52,170 bases of DNA from NCBI GenBank assembly GCA_016802835.1, contig JAEVHO010000002.1:1-52170 (forward strand), written 5' to 3'. Shown one piece after another: positions 1 through 8,590 of the stretch (position 1 is the first letter of the stretch; each line of letters begins with the position of its first letter). A model generated the notes under the pieces. The model searched no databases. It worked only from the letters and a program-made list of their open reading frames with translations, and had not been told where the DNA came from. A program made the position numbers and the translations under genes. The DNA is from Micromonospora sp. ATA32 (lineage in GTDB: Bacteria > Actinomycetota > Actinomycetes > Mycobacteriales > Micromonosporaceae).

Positions 1-123
1 CCTCGCCCATTCCGTCAGATTCACACGAAGATCATAGCACTCACTCGATCATGCTTACGCTCACTCACACGACCTTGGAAGCGAACAGTTGATCACCCCC
101 AGTACTACATCCCGGTCGCCGAC

Positions 124-726
124 GTGGACCGTGACCTCCTGATCGACGAGCAGCGCACCGAGCAGACGCGGCGCGGCACCGCCCGGGTGCACGGACTGCT
201 GGTGGACGGGACCGCCCGTGATGCGTGCGCGCGATGGTACGGAGACGACGCGCTGGCCGGGCTGGCGGACACGATCCATTTCGACTGGACGGCGCTGGAC
301 GGCTGGTTCGAGGAGGACGAGCAGGTCTTCGTGCACCCCCGGAACCCGTACGCCCGGGTGGACGCGCTGCGGTCCACCCGCACCGTACGGGTGGAAGTCG
401 ATGGGACGGTTGTGGCCGAGTCGACGTCGCCCGTGCTGGTCTTCGAGACCGGTCTGCCGACTCGCTACTACCTCAATCGCACCGACGTGAACTTCCGGCA
501 CCTCGTACCGTCAGCGACGAGAACCTCCTGCCCTTACAAGGGGCGAACCAGCGGGTACTGGTCCGTCCGTGTCGACGGCACGGTCCACCCGGACCTGGCC
601 TGGTCGTACGACTTCCCCACGGCGGCGCTTCTGCCGATCGCCGGCCTGATCGCGTTCTACAACGAGAAGGTCGATCTGATCATCGACGGGGAGCGACTCA
701 CCCGGCCGAAGACGCACTTCTCCTGA
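124..726 (+). CDS. DUF427 domain protein, 5' end damaged
   Basis: A 200-residue DUF427 (NTP_transf_9-like) protein of unknown function. A typical C-terminal DUF427 domain is visible at residues 70-195, with the family's FEEDEQVFVHPR, RYYLNRTDV, CPYKG and LAWSYDFP blocks. Only the last part of a first domain remains (HPQYYIPVADVD, encoded from about nt 94, before the GTG used here). Two-domain members are usually about 250-270 residues, so the N-terminal half is missing. The frame stays open to the window edge, but nt 1-90 are visibly poorer in GC and do not read as DUF427. Deleting one T near nt 93 would join another frame, so a frameshift or a recombination junction lies there. The start is therefore uncertain. 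The 3' end has a diverged partial copy at 29435-29460. Confidence 0.7.
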   Translation: MDRDLLIDEQRTEQTRRGTARVHGLLVDGTARDACARWYGDDALAGLADTIHFDWTALDGWFEEDEQVFVHPRNPYARVDALRSTRTVRVEVDGTVVAESTSPVLVFETGLPTRYYLNRTDVNFRHLVPSATRTSCPYKGRTSGYWSVRVDGTVHPDLAWSYDFPTAALLPIAGLIAFYNEKVDLIIDGERLTRPKTHFS

Positions 727-1000
727 AGGCCATGACGGCCGGTGACGGCCGGCCGAGCGATGGTCACGCCGGCGTCCGTGGGAGCCGCCTGCGTCGCCGG
801 TCGAGGCCGGGCTGGTCGGCGCGGCCGGGCGAGCCGCTCATGGTGCTGTCGAGCACTCCGACCCCGCGCTGCCCGGTCGAGGAAGGAGCAGGGCTCGCTC
901 CCGTCCGGGCCTCGGCGGCCGGATCCCAGCGGTCCGGGCTGTCGGCGGAAGCCATGACGCGCCGCGCGTTGGGGTCCAGGGGCCACCGCCGTGTCCTGCG

Positions 1001-1738
1001 TCACCGTTCATCGATCGTTACCTCGATGCTGTAGTCCTGAGCCCGGTAGCAGTGGTCGCCGTACTCCACCGGGTTGCCTACCGAGTCGAACGCGCTTCGC
1101 GTCATTGTGAGCACCGGCTCGGACGGCTTCAACCCCAGGTGTTGCCGTTCGGCCGCGGTCGGCCTGCGCGCTCCGATCGCCTGGTGCGCGACGACCGGCC
1201 GTACGCCACGATCGCGCAGCAGGGCGTACAGGCCCTGCGCCTCCAGCTGCTCCCAGGTGAGGTCGGCGTGCGACTGCGGCAGCCAGTTGCGCAGGATGGC
1301 CAGCGGGCGGTTGTCGGAGAACCGCAGGCGGACGATCGAGAGCAGTTGGGCGTCGTCAGGCAGGTCCAGCGCCGCCGCCGCACGTTCGTTGCGCACCAGC
1401 TCGTGGTGAAGCACGGTGGTCGTGGGTCGCCCCGTATCGCGGTTGAGGTCGTCGTAGAGGCTGGTCAGTTCGGCGCGGCGGTGCACCTTACGGTTCGCGA
1501 CGGTGGTGCCGACTCCGCGGCGCCGCAGTAGCAGGCCTTGGCTGACCAGTTCCTGGATGGCACGTCGCACTGTCGGCCGTGACAGGTTGAGCCGCTCGGC
1601 GAGGGCGATCTCGTTTTCGAAGGGATCGCCGGGCTGCAGCTGACCGGTCCGGATGGCGGTGCAGAGCTGCTCTGCGAGCTGGTGGTACAGGGGCACTGGT
1701 GAGGACCGGTCGATGGTCACGCCCACTCGGATGGCCAT
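1001..1738 (-). CDS. GntR/HutC-family regulator, probable inositol regulator
   Basis: A 245-residue DNA-binding regulator. The winged helix covers about residues 15-82 (PLYHQLAEQLCTAIRTG start, SRPTVRRAIQEL recognition region, then the RRRGVGT wing). A UTRA effector domain fills about 100-240 (RPLAILRNWLP, EPVLTMTRSAFD, PVEYGDHCYR). It is transcribed divergently from the inositol genes that begin at 1896, and the shared 157-bp gap carries inverted repeats. This is the usual layout for a local repressor, and GntR-type IolR proteins are known in corynebacteria. That its ligand is an inositol intermediate is inference from position. The ATG at 1738 is used because PLYHQ sits at the normal distance from it. 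Confidence 0.88.
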   Translation of the reverse strand: MAIRVGVTIDRSSPVPLYHQLAEQLCTAIRTGQLQPGDPFENEIALAERLNLSRPTVRRAIQELVSQGLLLRRRGVGTTVANRKVHRRAELTSLYDDLNRDTGRPTTTVLHHELVRNERAAAALDLPDDAQLLSIVRLRFSDNRPLAILRNWLPQSHADLTWEQLEAQGLYALLRDRGVRPVVAHQAIGARRPTAAERQHLGLKPSEPVLTMTRSAFDSVGNPVEYGDHCYRAQDYSIEVTIDER

Positions 1739-1770
1739 GGCGGAACCCTACTCCAAAAAGGCGGATTGAC

Positions 1771-1818
1771 GTTACATGAAGATGTCAGAACAAACTCTTG
1801 ACGAGACATCGATGTAAC
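1771..1818. promoter_or_regulatory. Probable operator pair between the GntR gene and the inositol genes
   Basis: GTTACAT at 1771-1777 with GATGTC at 1781-1786 is mirrored by GACATC at 1805-1810 and ATGTAAC at 1812-1818. The second site contains the perfect palindrome ACATCGATGT (1806-1815). A TTGACG hexamer lies between them at 1798-1803. Paired near-palindromes in a divergent gap next to a GntR gene suggest the binding sites of that regulator; this is inference. Confidence 0.5.
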
Positions 1819-1895
1819 CGGCACGCTACAGCCCATGGCCGGCGGCGGGAACCAGCCGCAGGCAACGGCAGGCAGCCAGCGATGACGTCGATTGG

Positions 1896-2908
1896 ATGAC
1901 TCACATGCGCATCGGGCTCGCGGGCGTGGGACGGATTGGCGCATTCCATGCCAGGACCCTGGCGGGCCTCGACTTTGTCGACGAGCTCGTCTTGACCGAC
2001 ACCAACGTCCAGGCCACCCGGGCCCTCGCCGAGGAGCTCGGCGTGGAGGTCGCCGCGGACGTCGAGGCGCTGCTCGCCTCGGGCGTCGACGGCTTCGTGA
2101 TCGCGACGGCCACGCCCGGGCATGCCCCGCTGCTGCGGCAGGCGATCGCCGCCGGGGTGCCGACCTTCTGCGAGAAGCCCATCGCGGCCACCCTCGAAGA
2201 GACCATCGCGCTGACCAACCTCGTGGCGGCCAGCGGGGTGCCGGTCCACGTCGGCTTCCAGCGACGCTTCGACGTCGGCTACCAGCGCGCGCGGCGCGCG
2301 GTGGAGTCCGGCGAGCTGGGGTTCGTCCACACCATCCGAGCCAACACCCACGACCAGTCCCCGCCGCACGCGTCCTACATCCCGACCTCGGGCGGGATCT
2401 TCCGCGACTGCAACGTGCACGACTTCGACATCCTCCGGTTCGTCACCGGGCAGGAGGTGGACTCCGTCTACGCAACGGGTGCCAACAAGGGAGCCCCCTT
2501 CTTCTCCGAGGCCGGGGACGTGGACACTGCCGCCGCCCTGCTCACCCTGGCCGACGGCACCATCGTGCTCGTCTCCTCGACCCGCTACAACGGCGGCGGC
2601 CACGACGTGCGCATGGAGGTGTTCGGCGAGAAGGGGACGATCGGGGTCGGGTTGGACCATTCGCTGGCGATGGGGTCCGCCGAGGAGGCGATCGACTTTC
2701 CCCGTGGCCCCCAGAACTGGTCCTTCATGGAGCGCTTTTTTCCGGCGTACCAGGCCGAGCTCACCGCCTTCGCGGACGTCGCCCGCGGTGACCGACTCTC
2801 CCCCTGCACCGTCCGCGACGCACTCGAGGCATTCCGCGTCGCCGAGGCCTGCGAGCTGTCCCGGGCGGAGGGCCGGCCGTCGCCCTCACCGAGATCAAAG
2901 GACTCTGA
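1896..2908 (+). CDS. Gfo/Idh/MocA oxidoreductase, inositol 2-dehydrogenase-like (one apparent frameshift)
   Basis: NAD(P)-dependent sugar or inositol dehydrogenase, about 336 residues after correction. The Rossmann motif GLAGVGRIGAFHAR is at residues 7-20, the CEKPI catalytic lysine block near residue 93, and the GGIFRDCNVHDFDILRF block with catalytic Asp/His is near 170. Near nt 2877 the frame moves: the uncorrected frame runs through the natural stop into the next gene, while adding one G in CCGTCGCC restores the common ending (RPVALTEIKGL) and a TGA at 2906-2908, five bases before the next ATG. The missing base looks like a sequence error. It is the first gene of the inositol cluster. The ATG at 1905 is an alternative start. 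The substrate could be myo-inositol or an isomer, since a second paralogue lies at 12593. Confidence 0.82.
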
Positions 2909-2912
2909 CGCC

Positions 2913-3861
2913 ATGACCGCTGTCAGCGCCACACCCACCCCACCAGCAGCCGGCCGATCCCGGTCTCCGACCGCATCGCCGGGGGCGCCCATCTCGTGGG
3001 GGCGTCTGCGAGGTCCCCGGCTGGGGCTACCAGCTCGAACCGCCCGTCGTGCTGCGGCAGATGCGCCAACTCGGTCTGGCCGCCACCGAATTCGGACCGG
3101 AGGGCTTCCTCCCTGACGACCCCGCGGCCAAGGCCGCGACGCTGGCCGGGTACGGCCTGAAGGCGGTGGGGCAGTTCGTCCCCGTCGTCCTGCACGACCC
3201 GGACCACGACCCACTCCCGGAGGTCGAACGCGCGATGGCCGGTCTGGTCGCGGCCGGCGCATCCACAGTGGTCGTCGCAGCTACGGCGGGCCAGGATGGC
3301 TACGACGAGCGTCCGGTCCTCGACCAGTCCGGCTGGTCGACGCTGCTGGGCAACCTCGACCGCATCACCGACGCCGCAGCCGTCCGCGGACTCGTGGCCA
3401 CCCTGCACCCGCACGTGGGCACGATGGTCGAGAGCGGTGAGGAGACCGCCCGGGTGCTCGCCGGCAGCCGCGTCGGTCTGTGCCTCGACACCGGTCACCT
3501 GCTCATCGGCGGCGGTGACCCGGTCGCGGTGGTGCAGCAGAACCCGGGACGGATCGCGCACATCCATCTGAAGGACGTCCGGATCGACTTGGCCCGGCGC
3601 GTGCAGTCCGGCGAGGCCACCTACACCGATGCCGTGGCCGGTGGCATGTACGTCCCGCTCGGCCAGGGTGACGTCGACGTCGAGGCGATCGTGACGGCAC
3701 TTGAGAACAGCGGGTACGCGGGATGGTACGTCCTCGAGCAGGATTGCATCCTGGCCGGCGCGCCGGCCGACGGGTCGGCGGGACCGGACCCGGCGGTCGA
3801 CGTACAGGCGAGCATCGAGCACCTGCTCGCCGTGGCCGGACCGAGTGCGGCAGGGGCCTGA
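2913..3861 (+). CDS. Inosose dehydratase-like TIM-barrel protein (three apparent indels near the start)
   Basis: Sugar phosphate isomerase/epimerase fold, closest in pattern to IolE, which dehydrates 2-keto-myo-inositol. Clear blocks are APISWGVCEVPGWGYQ at the N-terminus, LCLDTGHLL (metal ligands), HIHLKDVR, GMYVPLGQGDVDVEAIV and GYAGWYVLEQD near the end. The last three match the usual IolE ending. The first 100 nt cross frames three times: one C missing near 2953, one extra G in the run 2981-2985, and one extra G in 2998-3002. With these corrected the product is about 316 residues. The indels are confined to G/C runs and the rest is intact, so sequence error is more likely than loss of function. 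It starts five bases after the preceding stop and is followed by iolC. Confidence 0.8.
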
Positions 3862-3865
3862 GGCG

Positions 3866-4834
3866 ATGGTGACAGCAGACACCGCCGGCTATGACCTGGT
3901 GGCCATGGGCCGGTGCGGGGTGGACATCTACCCGCTCGACCACGGCGTGGGCCTCGAGGACGTCAGGCGCTTCGAGAAGTTTCTGGGCGGTAGCGCCACC
4001 AACGTCGCCGTGGCCGCAGCGCGGCACGGGCGCCGGGCGGCGCTCATCACGCGTACCGGCCGCGATCCGTTCGGTCGCTACATCCACCGGTCGCTGCGTG
4101 ACTTCGGCGTCGACGACGTGTTCGTCACCGAGGTCGACGGCCCCCCGACGCCGGTCACCTTCTGCGAGATCTTCCCCCCGGACGACTTCCCGCTGTACTT
4201 CTACCGGTATCCGGCCGCGCCGGACCTCATGATCGAGGTCGAGGACCTTCCGCTCGACGAGATCCAGGCCGCCCGGGTCTTCTGGGCCACCGTCACCGGG
4301 CTGTCGCAGGAGCCGTCGCGCTCAGCCCACTTCGCCGCGTGGCAGGCCCGTGGCCGGCGGTCGCACGCCGTCCTCGACCTCGACTACCGGGTGATGTTCT
4401 GGCCTGACCCGGCCGAGGCGGGTGAACAGGTCGCCAAGGCCCTGGAGCACGTGACCGTCGCGGTGGGCAACCGCGAGGAGTGCAAGGTCGCGGTCGGCGA
4501 GACGGAACCTCAGCGCGCGGCGGATGCCCTGCTCGAACGCGGGGTGGAGCTCGCCATCGTCAAGCAGGGCCCCAAGGGGGTGCTGGCCGCGACCGCCGAC
4601 GAGCGCGTCGAGGTGCCACCGTTCCCCGTGACCGTCGTGAACGGCCTCGGCGCGGGTGACGCCTTCGGCGGCGCGCTGGTCCACGGCTTGCTCAACGGGT
4701 GGGACCTGCACCGCATCCTGCGCTTCGCCAACGTGGCCGGGGCCATCGTCGCTTCCCGGCTCGAGTGCTCCAATGCCATGCCGACCGAGGCCGAGGTCGA
4801 GGCGCTCCTCGCGGCTCGGGAACAGGAGGGGTGA
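3866..4834 (+). CDS. iolC: 5-dehydro-2-deoxygluconokinase
   Basis: PfkB-family kinase of 322 residues that phosphorylates 2-deoxy-5-keto-gluconate (DKG to DKGP) in inositol degradation. The N-terminal PfkB block FLGGSATNVAVAAA is at residues 39-52, and the C-terminal nucleotide and catalytic block NGLGAGDAFGGAL near 258-270 has Asp264 as the likely base. NGLGAGDAF in place of the more common DTTGAGDAF is typical of IolC. The ATG at 3866 follows the previous stop by four bases; the frame is open further upstream but that segment overlaps the isomerase gene. Its stop overlaps the next GTG (GTGA), so translation is probably coupled. Confidence 0.93.
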   Translation: MVTADTAGYDLVAMGRCGVDIYPLDHGVGLEDVRRFEKFLGGSATNVAVAAARHGRRAALITRTGRDPFGRYIHRSLRDFGVDDVFVTEVDGPPTPVTFCEIFPPDDFPLYFYRYPAAPDLMIEVEDLPLDEIQAARVFWATVTGLSQEPSRSAHFAAWQARGRRSHAVLDLDYRVMFWPDPAEAGEQVAKALEHVTVAVGNREECKVAVGETEPQRAADALLERGVELAIVKQGPKGVLAATADERVEVPPFPVTVVNGLGAGDAFGGALVHGLLNGWDLHRILRFANVAGAIVASRLECSNAMPTEAEVEALLAAREQEG

Positions 4835-5733
4835 CGGTGACGACGACGACCCGTTCGACCATTGCGGAGTTGACCGAGATCCGGGTGCGCGAGCCACGGC
4901 GGATCACCGACGGCTGGGCCGCCCGCAGGCGCCGGCAGCTCGTCGGCGGGGACGGCAGGCTGCTCATCGTAGCCGCGGACCACCCGGCCCGCGGCGCGCT
5001 GGGGGTGCGTGACGACCGTCAGGCGATGGCCTCGCGCAGCGAACTGCTGCGGCGCCTGGCCACAGCGCTGTCCCGCCCCGGCGTCGACGGCGTTCTCGGC
5101 ACGCCGGACATCCTCGACGACCTGCTCCTGATGGGCGCGTTGGAGGGCAAGGTGGCCATCGGGTCGATGAACCGAGGCGGCCTGCAGGGCGCGGTCTTCG
5201 AGCTCGACGACCGGTTCACCGCGTACACCGCCGACGAGATCGCGGCCCGGGGCCTGGATGGCGGCAAGATGCTGACGCGGATCTGCCTCGGCGATCCGGA
5301 CACGGCCGCCACGCTGCAGGCGAGCGCCCACGCGATCACGCAGCTCGCCGCCCACCGCGTGATGGCGATGGTGGAGCCGTTCCTCTCGGTTCGGGAGAAG
5401 GGCAGGGTGCGTAACCTGCTCGACCCCGACTCGACCATCACGTCGATCCACATCGCTGCCGGCCTGGGCGCCAGCAGCCAGCACACCTGGCTGAAACTGC
5501 CCGTGGTCGACGACCTGGAGCGCGTCATGGACGCCACCACGCTGCCGACGCTTCTGCTCGGCGGTGACCCGACACGCCACCCGGACGACACGTACGCCGC
5601 GTGGGGCAAGGCACTCGATCTGCCGGCCGTGCGCGGCCTGGTCGTCGGGCGGGCGCTGCTCTTTCCGCCGAACGGTGACGTGACCACCGCCGTCGACATC
5701 GCTTCGGGACTCGTGCACGGGAGCCGGCGATGA
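4831..5733 (+). CDS. (beta/alpha)8 aldolase-like protein of actinobacterial inositol clusters
   Basis: A 300-residue TIM-barrel protein that resembles the deoxyribose-phosphate/LacD-type aldolase family found beside iolC in corynebacterial and streptomycete inositol loci (often named the Cgl0159 family). The text LLIVAADHPARGALGV, VAIGSMNRGGLQG, VMAMVEPFLS, TWLKLPVV and TLLLGG follows the strand order of class I aldolases; the lysine in WLKLP is a plausible Schiff-base residue. No classical IolJ (DKGP aldolase) is present, so this protein probably splits DKGP into malonate semialdehyde and dihydroxyacetone phosphate; that role is inferred from position. The GTG at 4831 overlaps the iolC stop; GTG 4837 is also possible. 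It overlaps iolB by four bases. Confidence 0.8.
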   Translation: MTVTTTTRSTIAELTEIRVREPRRITDGWAARRRRQLVGGDGRLLIVAADHPARGALGVRDDRQAMASRSELLRRLATALSRPGVDGVLGTPDILDDLLLMGALEGKVAIGSMNRGGLQGAVFELDDRFTAYTADEIAARGLDGGKMLTRICLGDPDTAATLQASAHAITQLAAHRVMAMVEPFLSVREKGRVRNLLDPDSTITSIHIAAGLGASSQHTWLKLPVVDDLERVMDATTLPTLLLGGDPTRHPDDTYAAWGKALDLPAVRGLVVGRALLFPPNGDVTTAVDIASGLVHGSRR

Positions 5734-6647
5734 GCGATAACGGACGCTGGGTGCATCCCTTCGGCAGCTCCGGAGACGGCGACTTCCAGGTGTCCGTCAC
5801 CGATGCCCTCGACGGGTGGCAGCACACCAGCCTGCGGGTGGCCACGCTGGCGCCGACTGTCGAGGTGAGCCTCGATCTCGGCGACAGCGAGGCCATCGTC
5901 GTGCCGCTGCAGGGCAGCTTCGACGTCACGGCGATCGACGAGGCCGGAGAGCACCACGAGGTCAGGCTTGCCGGACGGACGAGCGTCTTCGCCGGTGCGA
6001 CCGACGTGGCCTACGTCCCGCGCGGCTCCGGGCTCACGGTGCGCAACGGCGGCGACGGCCCGGCCAAGGTGGCCGTCTGCGGCGCCAAGGCGACGAAGCA
6101 GAGCACGTCGCTGCCGTTCCGCCACATGTCTGCCGCCGATGTCCCCGTGGAGCTGCGGGGCGCCGGCATGGCCTCGCGCGAGGTGCGCAACTTCGGCGTC
6201 CCGCAGGTGCTCGACGCGGACTCGATCATCGCCTGCGAGGTCGTCACGCCCGGCGGCAACTGGAGCTCCTACCCACCACACAAGCACGACGAGGAGCGCG
6301 ACGGGGTGGAGACGCAACTGGAGGAGATCTACTACTTCGAGGTCCGGGCGGAGTCCCCGGCGGATGGGGCCGACCCCGTCGGCTACCAGCGGGTGTACGG
6401 CACCCCGGAGCGGCCGTTGGACGTCTTCGCCGAGGTCCGCTCGGGGGATGTCGTCCTGGTACCGCACGGCTGGCACGGCCCCGCGATGGCCCCGCCCGGC
6501 TACGACCTCTACTACCTGAACGTCATGGCCGGGCCCGGTGCGACCAGGGCATGGCTCATCTGCGACGACCCCGCCCATGCCTGGGTGCGGGACTCGTGGG
6601 CTCAGCAGGATGTCGATCCCAGACTGCCGATCGGAGGACCCCGATGA
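5730..6647 (+). CDS. iolB: 5-deoxy-glucuronate isomerase
   Basis: A 305-residue bicupin of the KduI/IolB family that converts 5-deoxy-D-glucuronate to 2-deoxy-5-keto-gluconate. The N-terminal cupin has IVVPLQGSFDVT. The C-terminal cupin carries the metal site: NWSSYPPHKHDEER near residues 178-191, EEIYYFEV around 202 and VLVPHGWHGPAMAPPGYDLYYLNVMAG near 245. This is the full family pattern and normal length. Both ends overlap neighbours as ATGA, so it is translationally coupled to the aldolase-like gene and to iolD. Confidence 0.93.
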   Translation: MSDNGRWVHPFGSSGDGDFQVSVTDALDGWQHTSLRVATLAPTVEVSLDLGDSEAIVVPLQGSFDVTAIDEAGEHHEVRLAGRTSVFAGATDVAYVPRGSGLTVRNGGDGPAKVAVCGAKATKQSTSLPFRHMSAADVPVELRGAGMASREVRNFGVPQVLDADSIIACEVVTPGGNWSSYPPHKHDEERDGVETQLEEIYYFEVRAESPADGADPVGYQRVYGTPERPLDVFAEVRSGDVVLVPHGWHGPAMAPPGYDLYYLNVMAGPGATRAWLICDDPAHAWVRDSWAQQDVDPRLPIGGPR

Positions 6648-8590
6648 CCGCCGGCGCCGAAAAGGTACGCCTCACCGTCGGGCAGGCCGTGGTGCGCTTC
6701 CTGGCCAACCAGTGGAGCGAGCGGGACGGCCAGCGCCAGAAGCTGTTCGCCGGGTGCTTGGGCATCTTCGGTCACGGCAACGTCGCCGGCGTGGGCCAGG
6801 CCCTGCTGCAGAACGAGCTGGCCGACGACGAGGAGCGCCTGCCGTACGTGCTGGCCCGCAACGAGCAGGCCATGGTTCACACCGCGGTGGCTTATGCACG
6901 GCAGAAGGACCGGCTCCAGACGTGGGCCTGCACCGCGTCCGTCGGCCCGGGTTCGACCAACATGCTCACCGGGGCGGCGCTGGCCACCGTCAACCGTCTG
7001 CCGGTGCTGCTGCTGCCCTCCGGCACGTTCGCCACCCGGGCGTCCGGGCCGGTGCTGCAGGAGCTCGAGGTGCCGTACGCCGCGGACGTCACCGTCAACG
7101 ACGCGTTCCGCCCGCTGTCGCGCTTCTTCGACCGGGTCAACCGGCCCGAGCAGCTGCCCTCGGCCCTGCTGGGCGCCATGCGGGTCCTCACCGACCCGGT
7201 GGAGACCGGGGCGGCGACCATCGCGCTGCCCCAGGACGTGCAGGCCGAGGCCTTCGAGTGGCCGGTCGAACTCTTCGCGCCACGGGTCTGGCGGGTGGCC
7301 CGGCCGGCACCGGAGGCCGTCGACGTCGCGGACGCAGCCGCCCTCATCCGCTCGGCGCAGCGGCCACTCATCGTCGCCGGCGGCGGGGTGCACTACTCCG
7401 GCGCGGAGCAGGCGCTGCGCGTGTTCTGCGAAGCCACTGGCATCCCGGTCGGGGAGACCCAGGCCGGCAAGGGCGCGCTGCCGCACGGTCATCCGCAGGC
7501 CATGGGCGCGATCGGTTCGACGGGCACGACGGCCGCGAACGCGCTGGCCCGGGAGGCCGACGTGGTGATCGGCATCGGCACCCGCTACGGCGACTTCACC
7601 ACCGCCTCGCACACCGCCTTCCAGAATCCGGGCGTCCGCTTCGTCAACATCAACGTGGCCCGGTTCGACGCTGGCAAGCACGCGGGCCTGCCGGTCGTGG
7701 CGGACGCCCGGGAGGGGCTCACCGCCCTCACCGTGGCCCTCCTGGGACATGCCGTGGACCCGGCGTACCGGGATCTGCAGGTGAGGCTGTTCCGCGACTG
7801 GGACGCGCGGGTGGAGGCGGCCTACCACCCGCCTGCCGAGGTCACCGACGCGCTCCCCGACGGGGTCCTCACCCAGGGCACGGTGCTCGGCTGCGTCAAC
7901 GAGCTGTCCGACCCGACGGACGTCGTGGTGTGCGCCGCCGGCTCAATGCCCGGTGACCTGCACAAACTGTGGCGGGTCCGGGACCGCAAGGCCTACCACG
8001 TCGAGTACGGGTATTCCTGCATGGGCTACGAGATTCCCGGCGGCATCGGGGTGCGGCTGGCCGACCCCGCCCGGGACGTCTTCATCATGGTGGGTGACGG
8101 CTCCTACCTGATGATGCCGACCGAGCTGGTCACGGCCGTACAGGAACGGGTCAAGGTGATCGTCGTCCTGGTGCAGAACCACGGTTTCCACTCCATCGGC
8201 TCGCTGTCGGAGTCCCTCGGCTCACAGCGGTTCGGCACCAGGTACCGCTTCCGCAACGACGCCACCGGCCGGCTGGACGGCGGGAAGCTGCCGATCGACC
8301 TCGCCGCCAACGCCCGCAGCCTCGGGGCGACAGTGATCGAGGTACACAGCCGCGGGGACCTCGAGCAGGCGATCAAGGATGCCAAGGCCGCCCCGGCGGA
8401 CGGCGGACCCGTCGTCATCCACGTGGAGACCGATCCCACCCTCCACGCGCCGGACAGCGAGTCCTGGTGGGACGTCCCGGTCAGCCAGGTCAGCGAGCTC
8501 GACAGCACCCGGCACGCCCACGCCAGCTACGCCCGACACAAGGCCAGCCAGCACCCACTGCTGGCGCCGACCGAGAGGAGGAACCGATGA
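6644..8590 (+). CDS. iolD: 3D-(3,5/4)-trihydroxycyclohexane-1,2-dione hydrolase
   Basis: Thiamine diphosphate enzyme of 648 residues that opens the ring of the diketo intermediate to 5-deoxy-glucuronate. The N-terminal half carries the cofactor-activating glutamate in VLARNEQAMVHTAVAYARQ near residue 74 and CTASVGPGSTNMLTGAA. A central Rossmann-like domain follows, and the C-terminal domain has the ThDP/Mg motif MVGDGSYLMMPTEL near residue 484, ending with NHGFHSIG. The ATG at 6644 has GGAGG about seven bases upstream and overlaps the iolB stop. Length and motifs are normal for IolD, and the gene is intact. Confidence 0.94.
   Translation: MTAGAEKVRLTVGQAVVRFLANQWSERDGQRQKLFAGCLGIFGHGNVAGVGQALLQNELADDEERLPYVLARNEQAMVHTAVAYARQKDRLQTWACTASVGPGSTNMLTGAALATVNRLPVLLLPSGTFATRASGPVLQELEVPYAADVTVNDAFRPLSRFFDRVNRPEQLPSALLGAMRVLTDPVETGAATIALPQDVQAEAFEWPVELFAPRVWRVARPAPEAVDVADAAALIRSAQRPLIVAGGGVHYSGAEQALRVFCEATGIPVGETQAGKGALPHGHPQAMGAIGSTGTTAANALAREADVVIGIGTRYGDFTTASHTAFQNPGVRFVNINVARFDAGKHAGLPVVADAREGLTALTVALLGHAVDPAYRDLQVRLFRDWDARVEAAYHPPAEVTDALPDGVLTQGTVLGCVNELSDPTDVVVCAAGSMPGDLHKLWRVRDRKAYHVEYGYSCMGYEIPGGIGVRLADPARDVFIMVGDGSYLMMPTELVTAVQERVKVIVVLVQNHGFHSIGSLSESLGSQRFGTRYRFRNDATGRLDGGKLPIDLAANARSLGATVIEVHSRGDLEQAIKDAKAAPADGGPVVIHVETDPTLHAPDSESWWDVPVSQVSELDSTRHAHASYARHKASQHPLLAPTERRNR

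Noticed and set aside
726-1000. A small gene between the DUF427 gene and the GntR gene
   Set aside because: The open frames there are rich in Arg, Pro and Gly, lack ribosome sites and show no family pattern.
2881-3116. A C-terminal extension fusing the first dehydrogenase to the isomerase
   Set aside because: The added residues are out-of-frame readings of the isomerase start; correcting one base gives the normal stop at 2906-2908.
5816-6643. A longer N-terminal extension of iolD in frame
   Set aside because: It lies entirely over iolB in another frame and has no ThDP-enzyme sequence; the ATG at 6644 has a ribosome site.
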